DNA of 64,000 nucleotides from Flaccisagitta enflata. Taxonomy: Eukaryota; Chaetognatha; Sagittoidea; Aphragmophora. The DNA lies in assembly GCA_965153355.1 (NCBI GenBank), contig OZ231126.1:46190001-46254000 (forward strand). The letters are read 5' to 3'. Position 1 is the stretch's first letter, and each line of letters starts with the position of its first letter. Below, one piece after another: positions 26,961 through 37,282 of the stretch. The notes beneath the pieces were generated by a model that saw only the letters and a list, made by a program, of their open reading frames with translations, did no database searches and was not told where the DNA came from. A program made the position numbers and the translations under genes.

Positions 26961-27580
26961 TACTCAGAAAGGGTTAAGCTAATGCATTTTAACGATTTCT
27001 TGGGCTTTGCTCATAAACACTTGCCAAACTGGTCAAAAAACCGGTCAAAACTGGTCAAAATTGATTGAAACGGGAGCAAAGAAAGAATGACATTGACAAT
27101 CATTTAATGGTTTTGAGAATAAAGTTTAACAGTATAGATCTACATGATATGAAAGTTGAAACAACATTGCCCTTATAAAAGGAGGCCAGAATTCTCCAAT
27201 TAACAAAGGATGAAAGCCTTGCAAGCTTTCAATGGTGTTTACTCCGGATTGCTCACAACTATCCTTTACTGCTGACAAAAAAAAGCTTACCTGACAAAAC
27301 AATCAGCTTGACTGCATACCTCATTAGTATAGGGTTGGACAGGCCTATACCATTTAGTATACACAAAATATCTTACAAAAGTTACAATCAAAGATTACTA
27401 ATGTACTGATGGAAGTACTGACACTAGCAATATTGATTAGAAAACCATACCCATATATAGGAATTCCTCTCATAAAGAGCTCTAACATGAAGATAGAGGG
27501 ATCAAGCTGGAGAGAAAATTAAGAAAGACCTATTAAATTTCTAAGAGATAAATTCTACATCAATTACTCGTTGATTAAAG
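26960..27580. other. AT-rich region, no gene recognised
   Basis: Nothing recognisable apart from ACTGGTCAAAA words around 27028-27060. Confidence 0.4.
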
Positions 27581-27760
27581 GTTTAATTTTTTGTCAGGGG
27601 GTTAAGGTAATTTTTTTGCGATTTTCTTTCGTCTCGGGTACCGATTAGTCCAAGTGGTTTCATGTGCCCGAAACTATTCAACCAGTCCGTATTTGAGTGT
27701 ATGCATCGAAATTTTCTAAAATAATCGCATTTTTTTCTTTATTTCAGTCCAAGCTAATGT
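27581..27760 (+). repeat. Dispersed repeat family H, partial third copy
   Basis: It is close to 24720-24900: CAGGGGGTTAAGGTAATTTT, CAGTCCGTATTTGAGTGTAT and AATCGCATTTTTTTC. Confidence 0.75.
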
Positions 27761-27852
27761 TAGATTATTGCTAAAATTGAATAGTTTTTATATTTTTATA
27801 TTTTATATCTTTATATTTTATATCTTTATATTTTTTATGATTTTGTACCAAC

Positions 27853-28722
27853 AATGGCGACTGTCGCCGTGAGTAAAAAAGTCGTAAACCTTGGTCACTT
27901 TTCACCAAACTTTTGTTTTTAGTCATTGCAAATCAAATCAAGAGCAATTGTATGTATTCATTTCACTGAAAATCAGAGAAAAATATGACGTAGCCAAATG
28001 AGCTAGATGAGCTAAAATGCTCAAAATCACCCAACCAGACAATCAGCTATGCTCACTGACATGCTTTCTTGTATTTACATGCTCTCATCAAAACATTTAT
28101 TTATCCCATTAAAAAAAAAAAAAAAAAAAACTGAGCTAAATGAGCTAAGTGAGCTAAAATGCTTAAAAAGACCCTCACAGATGAGAAGTTGTGCTCACTG
28201 ATATGCTTTTTTGTATCTGCTTTCTTAAACATGTATCAAAATATTTAATCATTTTGAATTTTTTGTAAATAAATCTTTAAAAAATCATAGCGCGAAAAAT
28301 ATTTTTCATAGAGAATTCTGCTTGGTGCAAAATGAAAGGGAATTATCAAATTAACTTACCCTATAAATTTCATTGGAGGCCTCAATCGCTCGATTGAGAC
28401 CCACAACTTTCGCAGAAGAAAATGAAAACCTTGTTTCTCTCGAATATATCAAAAAGTTGAAGACTGACTTCAACTTTTTTCCCGACAAAAAAACATGTCA
28501 GTGAGTATAACTGGTTGTCTGGTTAAGTGATTTTGAGTATTTCAGTTCATCGAGCTCATTTGGCTCAGTCCTACTTTTCTCTGATTTTCAGTGCGATCAA
28601 TACATACCATTGCTCTTGATTTGATAGAACAAATGAAAAAGATTGCAGTGACTGAAAATAAAAACTAAGTGAAAAGTGACCAATGCTTACGACTATTTTC
28701 CTCACGGCGACAGCCGCCATTA
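27853..28722. repeat. Family F palindrome (two copies head to head)
   Basis: A minus-oriented F copy (27853-28489; ATGGCGACTGTCGCCGTGAG at its end) is followed directly by a partial plus-oriented copy ending CTCACGGCGACAGCCGCCAT (28494-28722). Together they make an imperfect palindrome of about 870 bp. Confidence 0.65.
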
Positions 28723-29077
28723 TTGGTAAACTTGTTCTTACTCCAAAAAAAAGTGTAGTAACGGCGATCTGACTCACGTTTCTTTTTCAGTCCAGCATCT
28801 TCTGCTTTTCTAGGTCTATCCCTTGGCTTTCTAGGTTTTTTTTTGGTCATGATGACCGTCAAAATATGAAGAGCATTGAAATTTACCTTAGGTGGCAGAA
28901 AAAAAAAACATTTCGAAAAAATGTTAAAATGTTTGAATCAGAGACCTTTTAATACAGAGAGCGTAGTAACATTGTATTCCATGCTAGTCAGCGCGAGAGC
29001 AAGCCGCAAGCATTTGAGCTGAAGATGAAAACACTTTTGTACGCAGTTGTGGGATAAGAGTTAGTAGCTATTCTGTG

Positions 29078-29261
29078 TTTTTAGTCGCGTGCTACGACCC
29101 TGCTTTGTCTGTCGGTCCGTCCATCCATCCGTCACACTTTTTGTTTTTTTTTGTTTTTGCGGTCTTTGGCCTCACTGCTCCTGCCCAAACAATGGAGTGA
29201 CCTAAGATATAACCCCTGCCCACCCGCACGCGACTGTGGTAGCCGTGTATCCGGCCTTATT
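29078..29261 (-). mobile_element. Hairpin element, subfamily A
   Basis: TTTTAGTCGCGTGCTACGAC, CCGTCC core, CACTGCTCCTGCCCAAAC, GCACGCGACT box and CCGTGTATCCGGCCTTATTT tag. The box and terminal arm are perfect 10-bp complements. Confidence 0.85.
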
Positions 29262-29349
29262 TCTTTCATCTCCTAGTTATGCACTGGTGACTCTGTGAGC
29301 TGCCCTCTTTGCGTCGTTTTGGCAAGTGGAGCCAAGCTGGCAAGTGTCA

Positions 29350-29594
29350 ACAAGTGACGAGGGGTCACAATATCGTTGCGGACGGGTGGGCAGGGGCAGC
29401 CAACCCCCATCCCCACCCATCGCCTCACCCAACTCCCATCCCCACCCAACGCCTCACCCAACCCCCCCCCTTCCGACACTGATACATACACAAAAAGCTT
29501 TTAAAACGCTTGTTTTCCTACTTTTTGACTCGTGCTTACGGACCAACGGACGGACGGACAAAGCCTTTTATAGAGTTGCGTCTCGGCAACTTAG
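29350..29594 (+). mobile_element. Hairpin element, subfamily B with GTGAC tag
   Basis: AAGTGACGAGGGGTCACAAT, GTTGCGGACGGGTGGGCAGG, C-rich tract with CACCCAACGCCTCACCCAAC-type duplication, GGACGGACGG core and GTTGCGTCTCGGCAACTTAG. Confidence 0.8.
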
Positions 29595-29599
29595 AAACA

Positions 29600-30200
29600 A
29601 ATTTGTGCATTAAATGAAATAAAAGGCTCTTTGGGCAAAACACTGAACAAGTCCGCTTTGTGCCGCCAATAACTTCCATTGATTTTCTTAATTTGCATAA
29701 TTGAGTAAAATCTGTAATTTGCCAGCGAACTAAGCTTCGTTAAGCGCCAGATTTCCCAGAAATGATGTCGGGTGATCAATAGGAAAGGTTAAGAGCAGTT
29801 TCGGACAGATTCGAAAGATGAAAATTTTTCCAGTTGCCTTACCGCCTGACTACGGATCTTACCTTTATTCATTTTTCATTTTTGATTTTAGCCTCCATTG
29901 AAACACAAATTTTTTTTTTTTTCATGCTTGCCTTCGGAAGTACGCCGTCATAACCTCTGATTATTCCCCCCCCCTGCCTTTGATTTTCTTCCCCGCGACA
30001 CATGGCGCTGCATTTACAAATCTATGATTTTTTCCCCATAAAGCAATAAAACAGTGTAGTTCAGGTTTAAATAGTGTTAAATTGTGTTTTGCTTATCATG
30101 CTCTATGATTTGTTACTGCCAAAAGATACATTTCTCCCAAATTTTCTTTTCTCTTTTTTCCTCCTTTTCCTTCCCTTTCTCCAAACCCACGGGGGGGAGG
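29600..30200. other. Intergenic DNA, no gene recognised
   Basis: CCCCCTGCCTTTGATTTTCTTCCCCGCGACACA-like sequence near 29968 resembles the left flank of the 20812 element, so a related repeat may be present. No gene was seen. Confidence 0.35.
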
Positions 30201-30202
30201 GG

Positions 30203-30298
30203 GTCGGTCCATCACTAAATTGTCTTTCAAGGTATTCTGCTCCTATCCACTGCACTCGTCCGCGACAAATGCCGCCGTGTACATGGCCGTGTTTTCCA
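30203..30298 (-). mobile_element. Hairpin element, 5' fragment
   Basis: TCGGTCCATCACTAAATTG, CTGCTCCTATCCACTG, CGTCCGCGAC and CCGTGTACATGGCCGTGTTT. Confidence 0.55.
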
Positions 30299-30352
30299 GT
30301 TTTTTTTTCTTTCCCCCAGATTTCCACTTTTTTTCTTCCTCTTATCTTTTCC

Positions 30353-30497
30353 TTTTTAGTCGCGGACCCTCAACTCTAAAATGAGGCTTTGTCCGTCTGT
30401 CCGTTGGTCCATCTGTCGGTCCGTCCGTTAGTAATGATCGAGTTCCAAAGTGTGAAAACGCGCATTTCCGCTCTTGCCCACCCGTACGCAACGGCTT
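30353..30497 (-). mobile_element. Hairpin element, subfamily D fragment
   Basis: TTTTTAGTCGCGGACCCTCA, ATGAGGCTTTGTCCG, CCGT core, CGCGCATTTCCGCTCTTGCC and CCGTACGCAAC. The tag is not recognisable. Confidence 0.65.
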
Positions 30498-30514
30498 TTT
30501 TTTTCGAAGGCTTC

Positions 30515-30895
30515 ATGTTCCTATTTTCAAAGCCAAGTAAAGCCTTCAACGTTCTTAGAGCATTCTAAATTCAAAATATTATATAAACTATAGGAAACCT
30601 TATATAATACTATTATTGATTTATACTAAATATATTTCTATAAAGTACTGTTAAACAAATGTTAAACATTAGTCTAAGGATGTTATCATAGTATTTATAT
30701 CAAAAGTTATGAAATATCATCTTGATTATACTAAAATTCAAGTATTTTATTAATGTTTTTCAAATCATACCTTGAGAGAAATTTTCTCCTCAAGATTTGA
30801 AACCTTGTATGTTCTTAAGATGTTCTTAATTTTGAGGCCATTCGAAGCCTTGATGTTCTTATAAACTAGGTTCTTATAAAAAAAAAGTGTATTCC
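30515..30895. repeat. AT-rich element with TATAAGAACC ends
   Basis: The right end CTTATAAACTAGGTTCTTAT followed by AAAAAAAAAGTGTATTCC matches, inverted, the left end at 16569. The left end near 30519 has AAGGCTTCATGTTCC, a weak inverted counterpart of GAAGCCTTGATGTTC at 30845. Confidence 0.5.
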
Positions 30896-31044
30896 CTTGT
30901 TTTTTTTCTCTCTCTCTTTTTCCTGTTTTCTTCTTCGTCCTCGTCTTCGTCTTTGTATTTGTCATCGTCGTCTTCGACGTCTTCATCGTCTTTCTCATTA
31001 TCGTCTTCGTCATTGTCTACATCATCTTAGTCATCATCTTTGTA

Positions 31045-31180
31045 GTCTTTGTGTTCTTCTTCTTCTTCTCCTCCTCCTCCTCCTCCTCCTCCTCCTTCTT
31101 CTTCTTCTTCTTCTTCTTCTTCTTCTTCTTCTTCTTCTTCTTCTTCTTCTTCTTCTTCTCTTTCTTCTTCTTCTTCTCCC
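31045..31180 (+). repeat. (CTT)n/(CTC)n microsatellite
   Basis: A triplet pyrimidine tract producing a poly-Leu frame. Confidence 0.9.
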
Positions 31181-31229
31181 CCGCCGCGTCGTACAATTTG
31201 ACTTGCGTTTAATCCGCCGCTGAATCGAC

Positions 31230-32211
31230 GGCGCCGCCCTGCTCTAGTTCATGCTGTTACGGCATTGTTTCATAATTAACAGGTAATTCGTTAACACTAT
31301 GGGAAAGAGGGGGAAATTCTGTACTCTCAGTTTAAATCTTAAGTGATAACTCCAATTTGTTTGGTCACTGTGAAATTTCAAAGTTGATCTTCACAATTAC
31401 AGAAATAGAGATTGAATTGTATTTTACGTTGCGCAGAAAATTTATCGCGCGCGTTCTTAAGCAGGCTGCAGTCGATTCTCGTCTTGTGCAGAATTCAAAC
31501 TTGTGTTTGAAACTTAAGAATTTGTCAAGGCAGTTGAGTTCAAAGAAGAAAGAAAGTTAAAGTGGGTCGCCTTCAGAGAGGTTGATTACGATAAGTAAAA
31601 TTGACATAACATCTAAACTATTTAAGCAATCAACATGAAATTTGAAACATAGACGATTGATGATATGGCGGACATACGGTTAAAAAATGATGATCGTGAG
31701 CGGACATTAACAACGGGTGACCTCGATCTCTATTTAGGAATGACGGCATAGAAAAGAAATGTCCTCTTGTGTCAGTCAGCTTAAAGGTAGAAATAATTTC
31801 CTTGATTCTCAAATCAATATACAGCTTTGGCATCTTTTTGCATTTGTTGTGCCTATTTGCATGGTCCTCGACTGCTGGCCAGGCATGAACCGGTGTTGCG
31901 GTGGCGAATGAAAGTTGGACAACAAATACGTATATGTCACGCTTGAAGGAAGCGTACTCCGGTAAGAAGGATGAGCAACGTAATTCATTACTAAGTTTCC
32001 CATTGAGTGGAGAGTAGTGAGTCGTGAGTCCGCCATTAAGAGGGGAGGGGGGGAATTAAAATTTAAGAAAAAAACATACTCCTTAGGAAAGCCCACTCGA
32101 TATGCTCTTATGATACTCGCCATACCAAAAAGTAAATATCTATCTTGAGGCATTCACTAAGGGGCCGTTGCTTAAAAGAAGCTGTTCAGACGAATACAAA
32201 AATTCTTCGGT
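31230..32211. other. Region 3' of the LRRC8-like gene
   Basis: It presumably includes the 3' UTR of the minus-strand gene. I could not place a convincing polyadenylation signal. A 114-codon minus frame at 31809-32153 has no recognisable features and may simply be UTR sequence. Confidence 0.35.
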
Positions 32212-33321
32212 CTATCCAGCGATGATTCTCTTGAAAGTCGTCGCCGCTCTGCTGACGCGCTGGAATCCCGCAGTGGCGGCGACGCTTCCGGGCTTCACGA
32301 ACTCAGCCTCGACGACGATTTCCTTCAGCTTGGGATATCGACGGAATATTTGCGGGTCGAAATCTGTCTCAGCGCTTCCATTCTGCCGCTTTTCATCGTC
32401 CTTGTTCGCGCCTCCTTCTGTTATTCCGGTCATCATCTTTGCTGATCCAAACGGATTTCCGATCATCCACAGACTCCTCAACTCGGCCATGGAACTCGAT
32501 CCAACGGCTCGATTCAGATCCGATACGGACGGGATTTGATTGAAGGAAATGTCGAGAAAGTTGAGATTCGGTAAATGCCGGAAAATGGGCCGGATATCGG
32601 CGATGCCGCAATTACGGCAAGTCAGCGAGTTCAGATAAGGACCAAGATGTTCGAGAATCTCCTCGTCTAAATCCTGGAGATTCGCGTTAAAGGAGACGTT
32701 GAGAGAGACGAGACTCCAGTTGGCGCCCGTGCCGCGGATCAAACATTTCGGCAACGTCAGCAGATCCACGTCAGCGAGGTTCAAGGACACGCGACCCAAT
32801 CGATCGCGGTTGTTACGTTTGGGTTTCTGGTTCCTATTGTTGTCGTCGTCGTTGTCAACATCCTCGTCCTCGTCAACCGGTTTAAAATGCTGCTTCAATT
32901 TCGCATAAGGCCATTGTAAGGTCGTGATGACCTCCTCTAATTCCTCGCGAAATTTTGGGTTTTGATAATCGCTTATTTTATCCGCGGCGTCAGCGTCAGC
33001 GTCGCGCAACAGCAGCATCAGGAAGCTGACGTCAGCGGCGCCGCGATCCTCGACAGTCGTCCACGTGTGCAACCATTTTGAGAAACTGAATTTTTGACGA
33101 TTTCCATTTCCGATGATGAAATCAACCTCATCGTCGACTGGAACGTCTCGATGCTGTTGCCGTTGCTGCAGCAAAGGGATATCTCCTCCTGGTGGGAGTC
33201 TTTCAGGGGAGGGAGACGATGAAGAGGGGGTGTATGGCTGGGCGCCCGTGACTTGCATGCATTTGAGAAAACCGAAAAGTTCGACGGTTCCATGAAGAGC
33301 AACGACAACGATAAAGAGCAA
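32212..33321 (-). CDS. LRRC8-like: LRRC8-like exon 4 (TM4 and cytosolic LRR domain)
   Basis: The acceptor is CAAATTTCAG|TTGCTC in phase 0 and the exon runs to TAG at 32212. It encodes the last 369 residues: TM4, a Pro/Ser/Gln-rich linker, the DVSFLMLLL segment, an acidic DEDEDVDNDDDNN insert, about five LRRs with LxxLxxSxN patterns (for example LNFLDISFNQI), and a C-terminal Ala/Val-rich segment. Confidence 0.85.
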   Translation of the reverse strand: MLFIVVVALHGTVELFGFLKCMQVTGAQPYTPSSSSPSPERLPPGGDIPLLQQRQQHRDVPVDDEVDFIIGNGNRQKFSFSKWLHTWTTVEDRGAADVSFLMLLLRDADADAADKISDYQNPKFREELEEVITTLQWPYAKLKQHFKPVDEDEDVDNDDDNNRNQKPKRNNRDRLGRVSLNLADVDLLTLPKCLIRGTGANWSLVSLNVSFNANLQDLDEEILEHLGPYLNSLTCRNCGIADIRPIFRHLPNLNFLDISFNQIPSVSDLNRAVGSSSMAELRSLWMIGNPFGSAKMMTGITEGGANKDDEKRQNGSAETDFDPQIFRRYPKLKEIVVEAEFVKPGSVAATAGFQRVSRAATTFKRIIAG

Positions 33322-34985
33322 CTGAAATTTGATGAAGGAGAGGGAAGGTCAACAAGATTATTTTGGATTGAGAAAAGTAGTTATCTACAGGGAATAGACA
33401 CAAAACGCCACCGAAGAAAACATCATATTTCCACTTCTAGAATTGATAATCCAATTCTGAAAAAAGTCCCAGAAAGCGCTTTTAAACCGATTTCATAAGA
33501 TGCAAAATAAGTGAGCACAAATTCAAAACTGCAGCTGCACTGTAGCAATGAAAGAAACTTAAAAGTTGGCGAGGCATGCATTTTCTTGTTTGCGGGTTTT
33601 GGAGTGGTTACACTAATTTTGATGAAATTTTTCAACCTATTGAGCCAGAACCAGGCGGTCGGGCTTGAATCAAAGATATTTTGAGGTAGAGTATGAAATC
33701 ATAAAATGACCAAGCTTTTAATCTATGTAGAATCAGATATTAGCCCATCGAAGGCCAAAAACAACATTACATTTTGCTCTAGAAACCCTTGTGAAAAATG
33801 TATAAATTTGATGGAAATATGATGGGAAACTCACAAATCATTTCGGAAACTAAATTTTCATAAAAATATCTTCAATTTGATACCGCTTTCAGCTTTTTTT
33901 GCACAATTTGAAAATAGATAGCAGTGAATTAGAGTGCGTCCCTTGATAGTTTTCTGAAGAACAAGGCCGGATACACGGCCACCAGTTGCGGACGGGTGGG
34001 CAGGAGCGGTAATACGCGTTTTCCCACTTTTCGACTCGATCATTACGGACGGACGGACGGACCAACGGACGGACAAAGCCTCTTATAGAATTGCGTGTCC
34101 GCAACTAAAAAAGGTGATTTTTCTTTAACAAGGCCAAGTAGGCCAACGATGCGTCCTCTTTGAATGAATGTTTTTTATGAATGAATGTTTTTTTATGAAT
34201 GAATGTCATTTATGAATGAATAAATGATTTATTGAATGAATTTGAAGTTGTATGCTTCTTTTACTGGGTCAGGACCACTTTTCTGTTGAAAAAATGCGTG
34301 AATTTTATGTTTTTAATGAATGCGTTACCGACCAACCAACCAACCGACCGACCGACCGACGGACAGAGCCTATTATAGAGATGCGAGGACGCATCTAAAA
34401 ATGGGCGTATTTTACTGTAATTATTTTTTTTTCAAAACCAATGATGTTTTTCTATCATAGACAAAATCGGTTGGAAAGTTCTTCCAGGAACTTTTTTCAG
34501 AATTAGATTATCATTTCTAGAAACTGAAATATGATATCTTCTTTGGTGGCTTTTGGCGGGGTACTCCCTGTATATTCGTTTTTTCGAAATTCATTCTTTA
34601 ATGTTTTTGTTTTTGTTTTTTTTTTGTTACCTGTAAAATATAACTTGTGGTAGTAGTTTTATTGACGCAAATGAACTCGTATTGATCGATAAGAGCATCG
34701 TGTGTGGCTGGGTCGAGTGAGCATGGAAAGAAAAAGTCGAAATCTCCCTTAGTGACCTGATGAAGAAGCATAGTCGATTACAAAATACTTTCGCTCACTA
34801 GATCACTCGCAGACAGATGGAGCCTGTAAAACAAAAGCTTTGAACAGGGGCGGCTTTGTACAGGGGCGGTGTTGAGGATAGAAAAGAAAAACAATAACAG
34901 CAACACCAACACCAACAACAACATCAACAACATCAACAACAACAACGACGACCTAGAGAGAGAAATTCATTGAGTCAACAATAAA

Positions 34986-35067
<82 letters not shown>

Positions 35068-35243
35068 CAGAGAGAGAGAGACAGACAGACGGACAGACAG
35101 CATAGTCGATTACAAAATACTTTCGCTCACTAGATCACTTGCAGACAGACACACAGACAGACAGAAAGCTTTGAACAGGGGCGGCTTTGTACAGGGGCGG
35201 TGTTGAGGATAGAAAAGAAAAACAATAACAACAACACCAACAC

Positions 35244-35330
<87 letters not shown>

Positions 35331-35350
35331 CGACCTAGAGAGAGAAATTC

Positions 35351-35449
<99 letters not shown>

Positions 35450-37059
35450 AAGTTGAAGAGACAGATTGACTAACGAATTGAAAAAAAATCGGGATGAAAC
35501 AAAACATTCATATAAAGACAGTCGTAAAGATAACCGATGCGGAGGCTAATCAAGACAAGAGAAGAAAAAAGAAGGAATGAGAGTGGTTACATCACCTGGG
35601 ATGCGCCCCATCCGACGATGAGAAATGACAACGCGACGCCAATCAAACTCTTTCCTTGATAAATGAGGCTGACGCTCTTCAAACTACTCAACTCATCCGG
35701 AAGTTGGCGCAAGCTATCGTGAATTTCGAGTGCCGTTGATATATGCGCTTCGTCCCATTGCAGTCCGCGGACAGAAACGTAGCTCTCGACGGATCCGGCG
35801 TGAGAATTGTCATCGGCGTCATTTTCGGTGTCGCTTCGACTGCGCCGGTAGTAATCGAGGAAATTTTCCACTTTACGTTTTGTAACGGCGCCGTCTTTGC
35901 AGCGGCTCACCAATTCGGCGAATGTGCGCAGCTGATGCTGGCAGCTGCGCTGCCACGCCGACCGCAGTGCCAACAGCAGGAAGCACTGCAGCGACAGGAA
36001 GTAAGGAAAGTATTTGGCGTAAAGAGGCCATAATTCCGTACATTCCTGTTCAATGAAGCCCACTTGTTGGAGAAGCGGCGCGTTGGTTTGATTTGTCGAA
36101 ACGCATTGGAGATCGCCCGCACCTGATGATTTGGAGATATCCTAAGACATACTACGCGAATAAAAAAAACAGCCGCACTTTTAAATGGCAATTTATCATA
36201 TCAAACTTTAAAAAAAATCAAACAAAATCTTAGACCATTTTGAAGATCTCAAAAAGATCTTTCATTTGGCTCCAATCTGGTATTTCTAGCTTTTTTCGTT
36301 TAAAAATGGCATAAAAAAGAGTAAAAACATTGCCACTTTCAGTTTTGCAATCCTATTGAAAAATGAGCATTTTTGCAAAAGAGAGGTTCACTTTGGCAAG
36401 CTCTAACTTCTAAACGGTTTGAGAGACAGACCTGGGATTGGTCTAGAATGGAAGAAAATTCAAAAATCTTTAAAATCAGTTGAACAAAAAAATTTTGAAT
36501 TGATTTCTTGTGTCTCTTCTACTTAGCTATAAAAGGTGCGGCTTTTTTTTTTGATTCGCGTAGTACGTATGCCACATCAAGAACAAGGAGTGGATATCCG
36601 TTCGTTAAAGAATTGACAAAACAAAGCCTGAGAACAGCGTTAATCGGTGTGGTAAGCCATGTCCATGGGGCATGGGTAGAAGATACGGAACCATAACTAT
36701 ATCTCTGAACCGTTTTTGGTTGCGGAAACTCTTTAACAGGCTTTGTCCATCCGTAGGTCCATTCGTCCATCCGTCCGTCAATGGGACTCGAGTTTAAACG
36801 TGTAAAAATGTGTTGACCTTGAAACTTTTTTTCTTTTTTTTTGGGGTGGCATTTTTTTTTAAGGATGGACAAAGTAAAATTTTTATCTCATCGTCAACAT
36901 ACCTTCGAAAATGTCTGACGTGACGGAAGTAAGAGAGACGAGCATGGCTATATCGAGGGTGAATTTCACTATCACGTCCCACCATGGTTGGAGGACGCTG
37001 AAACCGTCATCCGTCGGTCCTGCCGACGCAATACGAAACAATCCGTGTATAAATGACAT
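32212..37059 (-). CDS. LRRC8-like: LRRC8-like volume-regulated anion channel family protein (4 exons)
   Basis: Joining 37059-36903, 36122-35596, 34756-34631 and 33321-32212 gives an uninterrupted 639-residue protein with GT-AG junctions (phases 1, 0, 0). Residues 24-28 are LQPWWD-like, matching the conserved N-terminal KPWWD before TM1 of LRRC8. TM1 is about 29-48. The first extracellular loop carries Cys59 and Cys80 and an NQT sequon. AKYFPY opens TM2 (about 89-109). TM3 is about 207-228. The second loop has Cys240, Cys258 and an NKT sequon. TM4 is about 271-292. A cytosolic DVSFLMLLLRDAD segment (about 368-380) resembles the pre-LRR region of LRRC8. About five leucine-rich repeats follow at roughly 445-560. 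Known family role: plasma-membrane hexameric anion and osmolyte channel with LRRs in the cytosol. Oddities: LRRC8 proteins are usually about 800 residues with 15 or more LRRs, and have three loop disulfides; this one is shorter and has 2+2 loop cysteines as in pannexins. The ATG at 37059 is the first in-frame Met after an upstream TGA. A divergent pannexin-LRR fusion is the alternative. Confidence 0.82.
33960..34112 (+). mobile_element. Hairpin element, subfamily B, compact full length
   Basis: AACAAGGCCGGATACACGGC tag, box AGTTGCGGACGGGTGGGCAG, CGTTTTCCCACTTTTCGAC, GGACGG core, CTTATAGAATTGCGTGTC and CGCAACTAAAAA. Box and terminal arm are perfect 10-bp complements. It lies in intron 3 of the LRRC8-like gene. 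Confidence 0.88.
34316..34401 (+). mobile_element. Hairpin element 3' fragment, subfamily E
   Basis: ACCGACC core, AGAGCCTATTATAGAG and a terminal hairpin GATGCGAGGACGCATCTAAA. The stem GATGCG/CGCATC differs in sequence from A, B and D but is intact. Confidence 0.65.
34631..34756 (-). CDS. LRRC8-like: LRRC8-like exon 3 (second extracellular loop)
   Basis: This is a 126-bp exon with both junctions in phase 0: acceptor CTTCATCAG|GTCACT, donor TTTTACAG|GTAACA. It encodes 42 residues including FFFPCSLDP and EFICVNKTT. It supplies the two loop cysteines and a glycosylation sequon expected between TM3 and TM4. It is too short to stand out as an open frame and was found by looking for the missing loop between exons 2 and 4. 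Its upstream intron edge overlaps a 332-bp tandem duplication. Confidence 0.78.
34769..35355 (+). repeat. 332-bp tandem duplication with (GA)n and (AAC)n tracts
   Basis: CATAGTCGATTACAAAATAC starts at 34769 and again at 35101. Each copy holds AGGGGCGGCTTTGTACAGGG, an (AAC)n tract of different length, CGACCTAGAGAGAGAAATTC and a (GA)n tract. The first copy begins 10 bp upstream of the LRRC8-like exon 3 acceptor. Confidence 0.88.
35353..35450 (+). repeat. (GA)n then (GACA)n microsatellite
   Basis: A pure GA run followed by GACA units. Confidence 0.95.
35596..36122 (-). CDS. LRRC8-like: LRRC8-like exon 2 (loop 1, TM2, intracellular loop, TM3)
   Basis: The acceptor is AAATCATCAG|GTGCGG and the donor TCCCAG|GTGATG. 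The phase 1 entry restores a Gly codon. The exon encodes residues 53-228. It carries loop cysteines 59 and 80, AKYFPY at the start of TM2, a roughly 95-residue charged intracellular loop, and TM3. Confidence 0.82.
36712..36815 (-). mobile_element. Hairpin element, fragment in LRRC8-like intron 1
   Basis: TTTTTGGTTGCGGAAACTCT, AGGCTTTGTCCATCCG, CCGTCC core and GGGACTCGAGTTTAAACGTG. Confidence 0.5.
36903..37059 (-). CDS. LRRC8-like: LRRC8-like exon 1 (N-terminus and TM1)
   Basis: It encodes residues 1-52 and part of 53, starting MSFIHGLF. The donor is CGAAG|GTATGT and leaves phase 1. It contains the PWWD motif followed by a hydrophobic helix. An in-frame TGA lies eight codons upstream of the ATG, so this is probably the true first coding exon. 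Confidence 0.8.
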
Positions 37060-37282
37060 TCTCAATCGTTGATATTCCGCTCAATTTTATGCGACTTTCA
37101 AGAGAGAAAAAAACTTTTTTTTGAGGGAACTCGAAAACACAATTTGAGGTTCTTAGATTCGTGCTTCGTCAACTTAAAATAAGCTGATAGCGTCCTTATC
37201 AATTGCTCCTTGCGTTCTCGGGCCGCAGGGGTGAAGTAAATAGCTTCAAAATCAACCGGTTTCTGATCTATCGTAAACAGGT

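Noticed and set aside
29350-29594. Hairpin elements considered as tRNA-derived SINEs
   Set aside because: No A and B box pair at the right spacing and no variable-length target duplications, although the AAAAA end is SINE-like.
33423-33635. Minus-strand frame between LRRC8-like exons 3 and 4, considered as the missing loop exon
   Set aside because: Part of it (TTTTTTCAGAATTGGATTAT onward) is repeated on the plus strand at about 34493, so it is a repeat; the true loop exon with both cysteines was found at 34631-34756.
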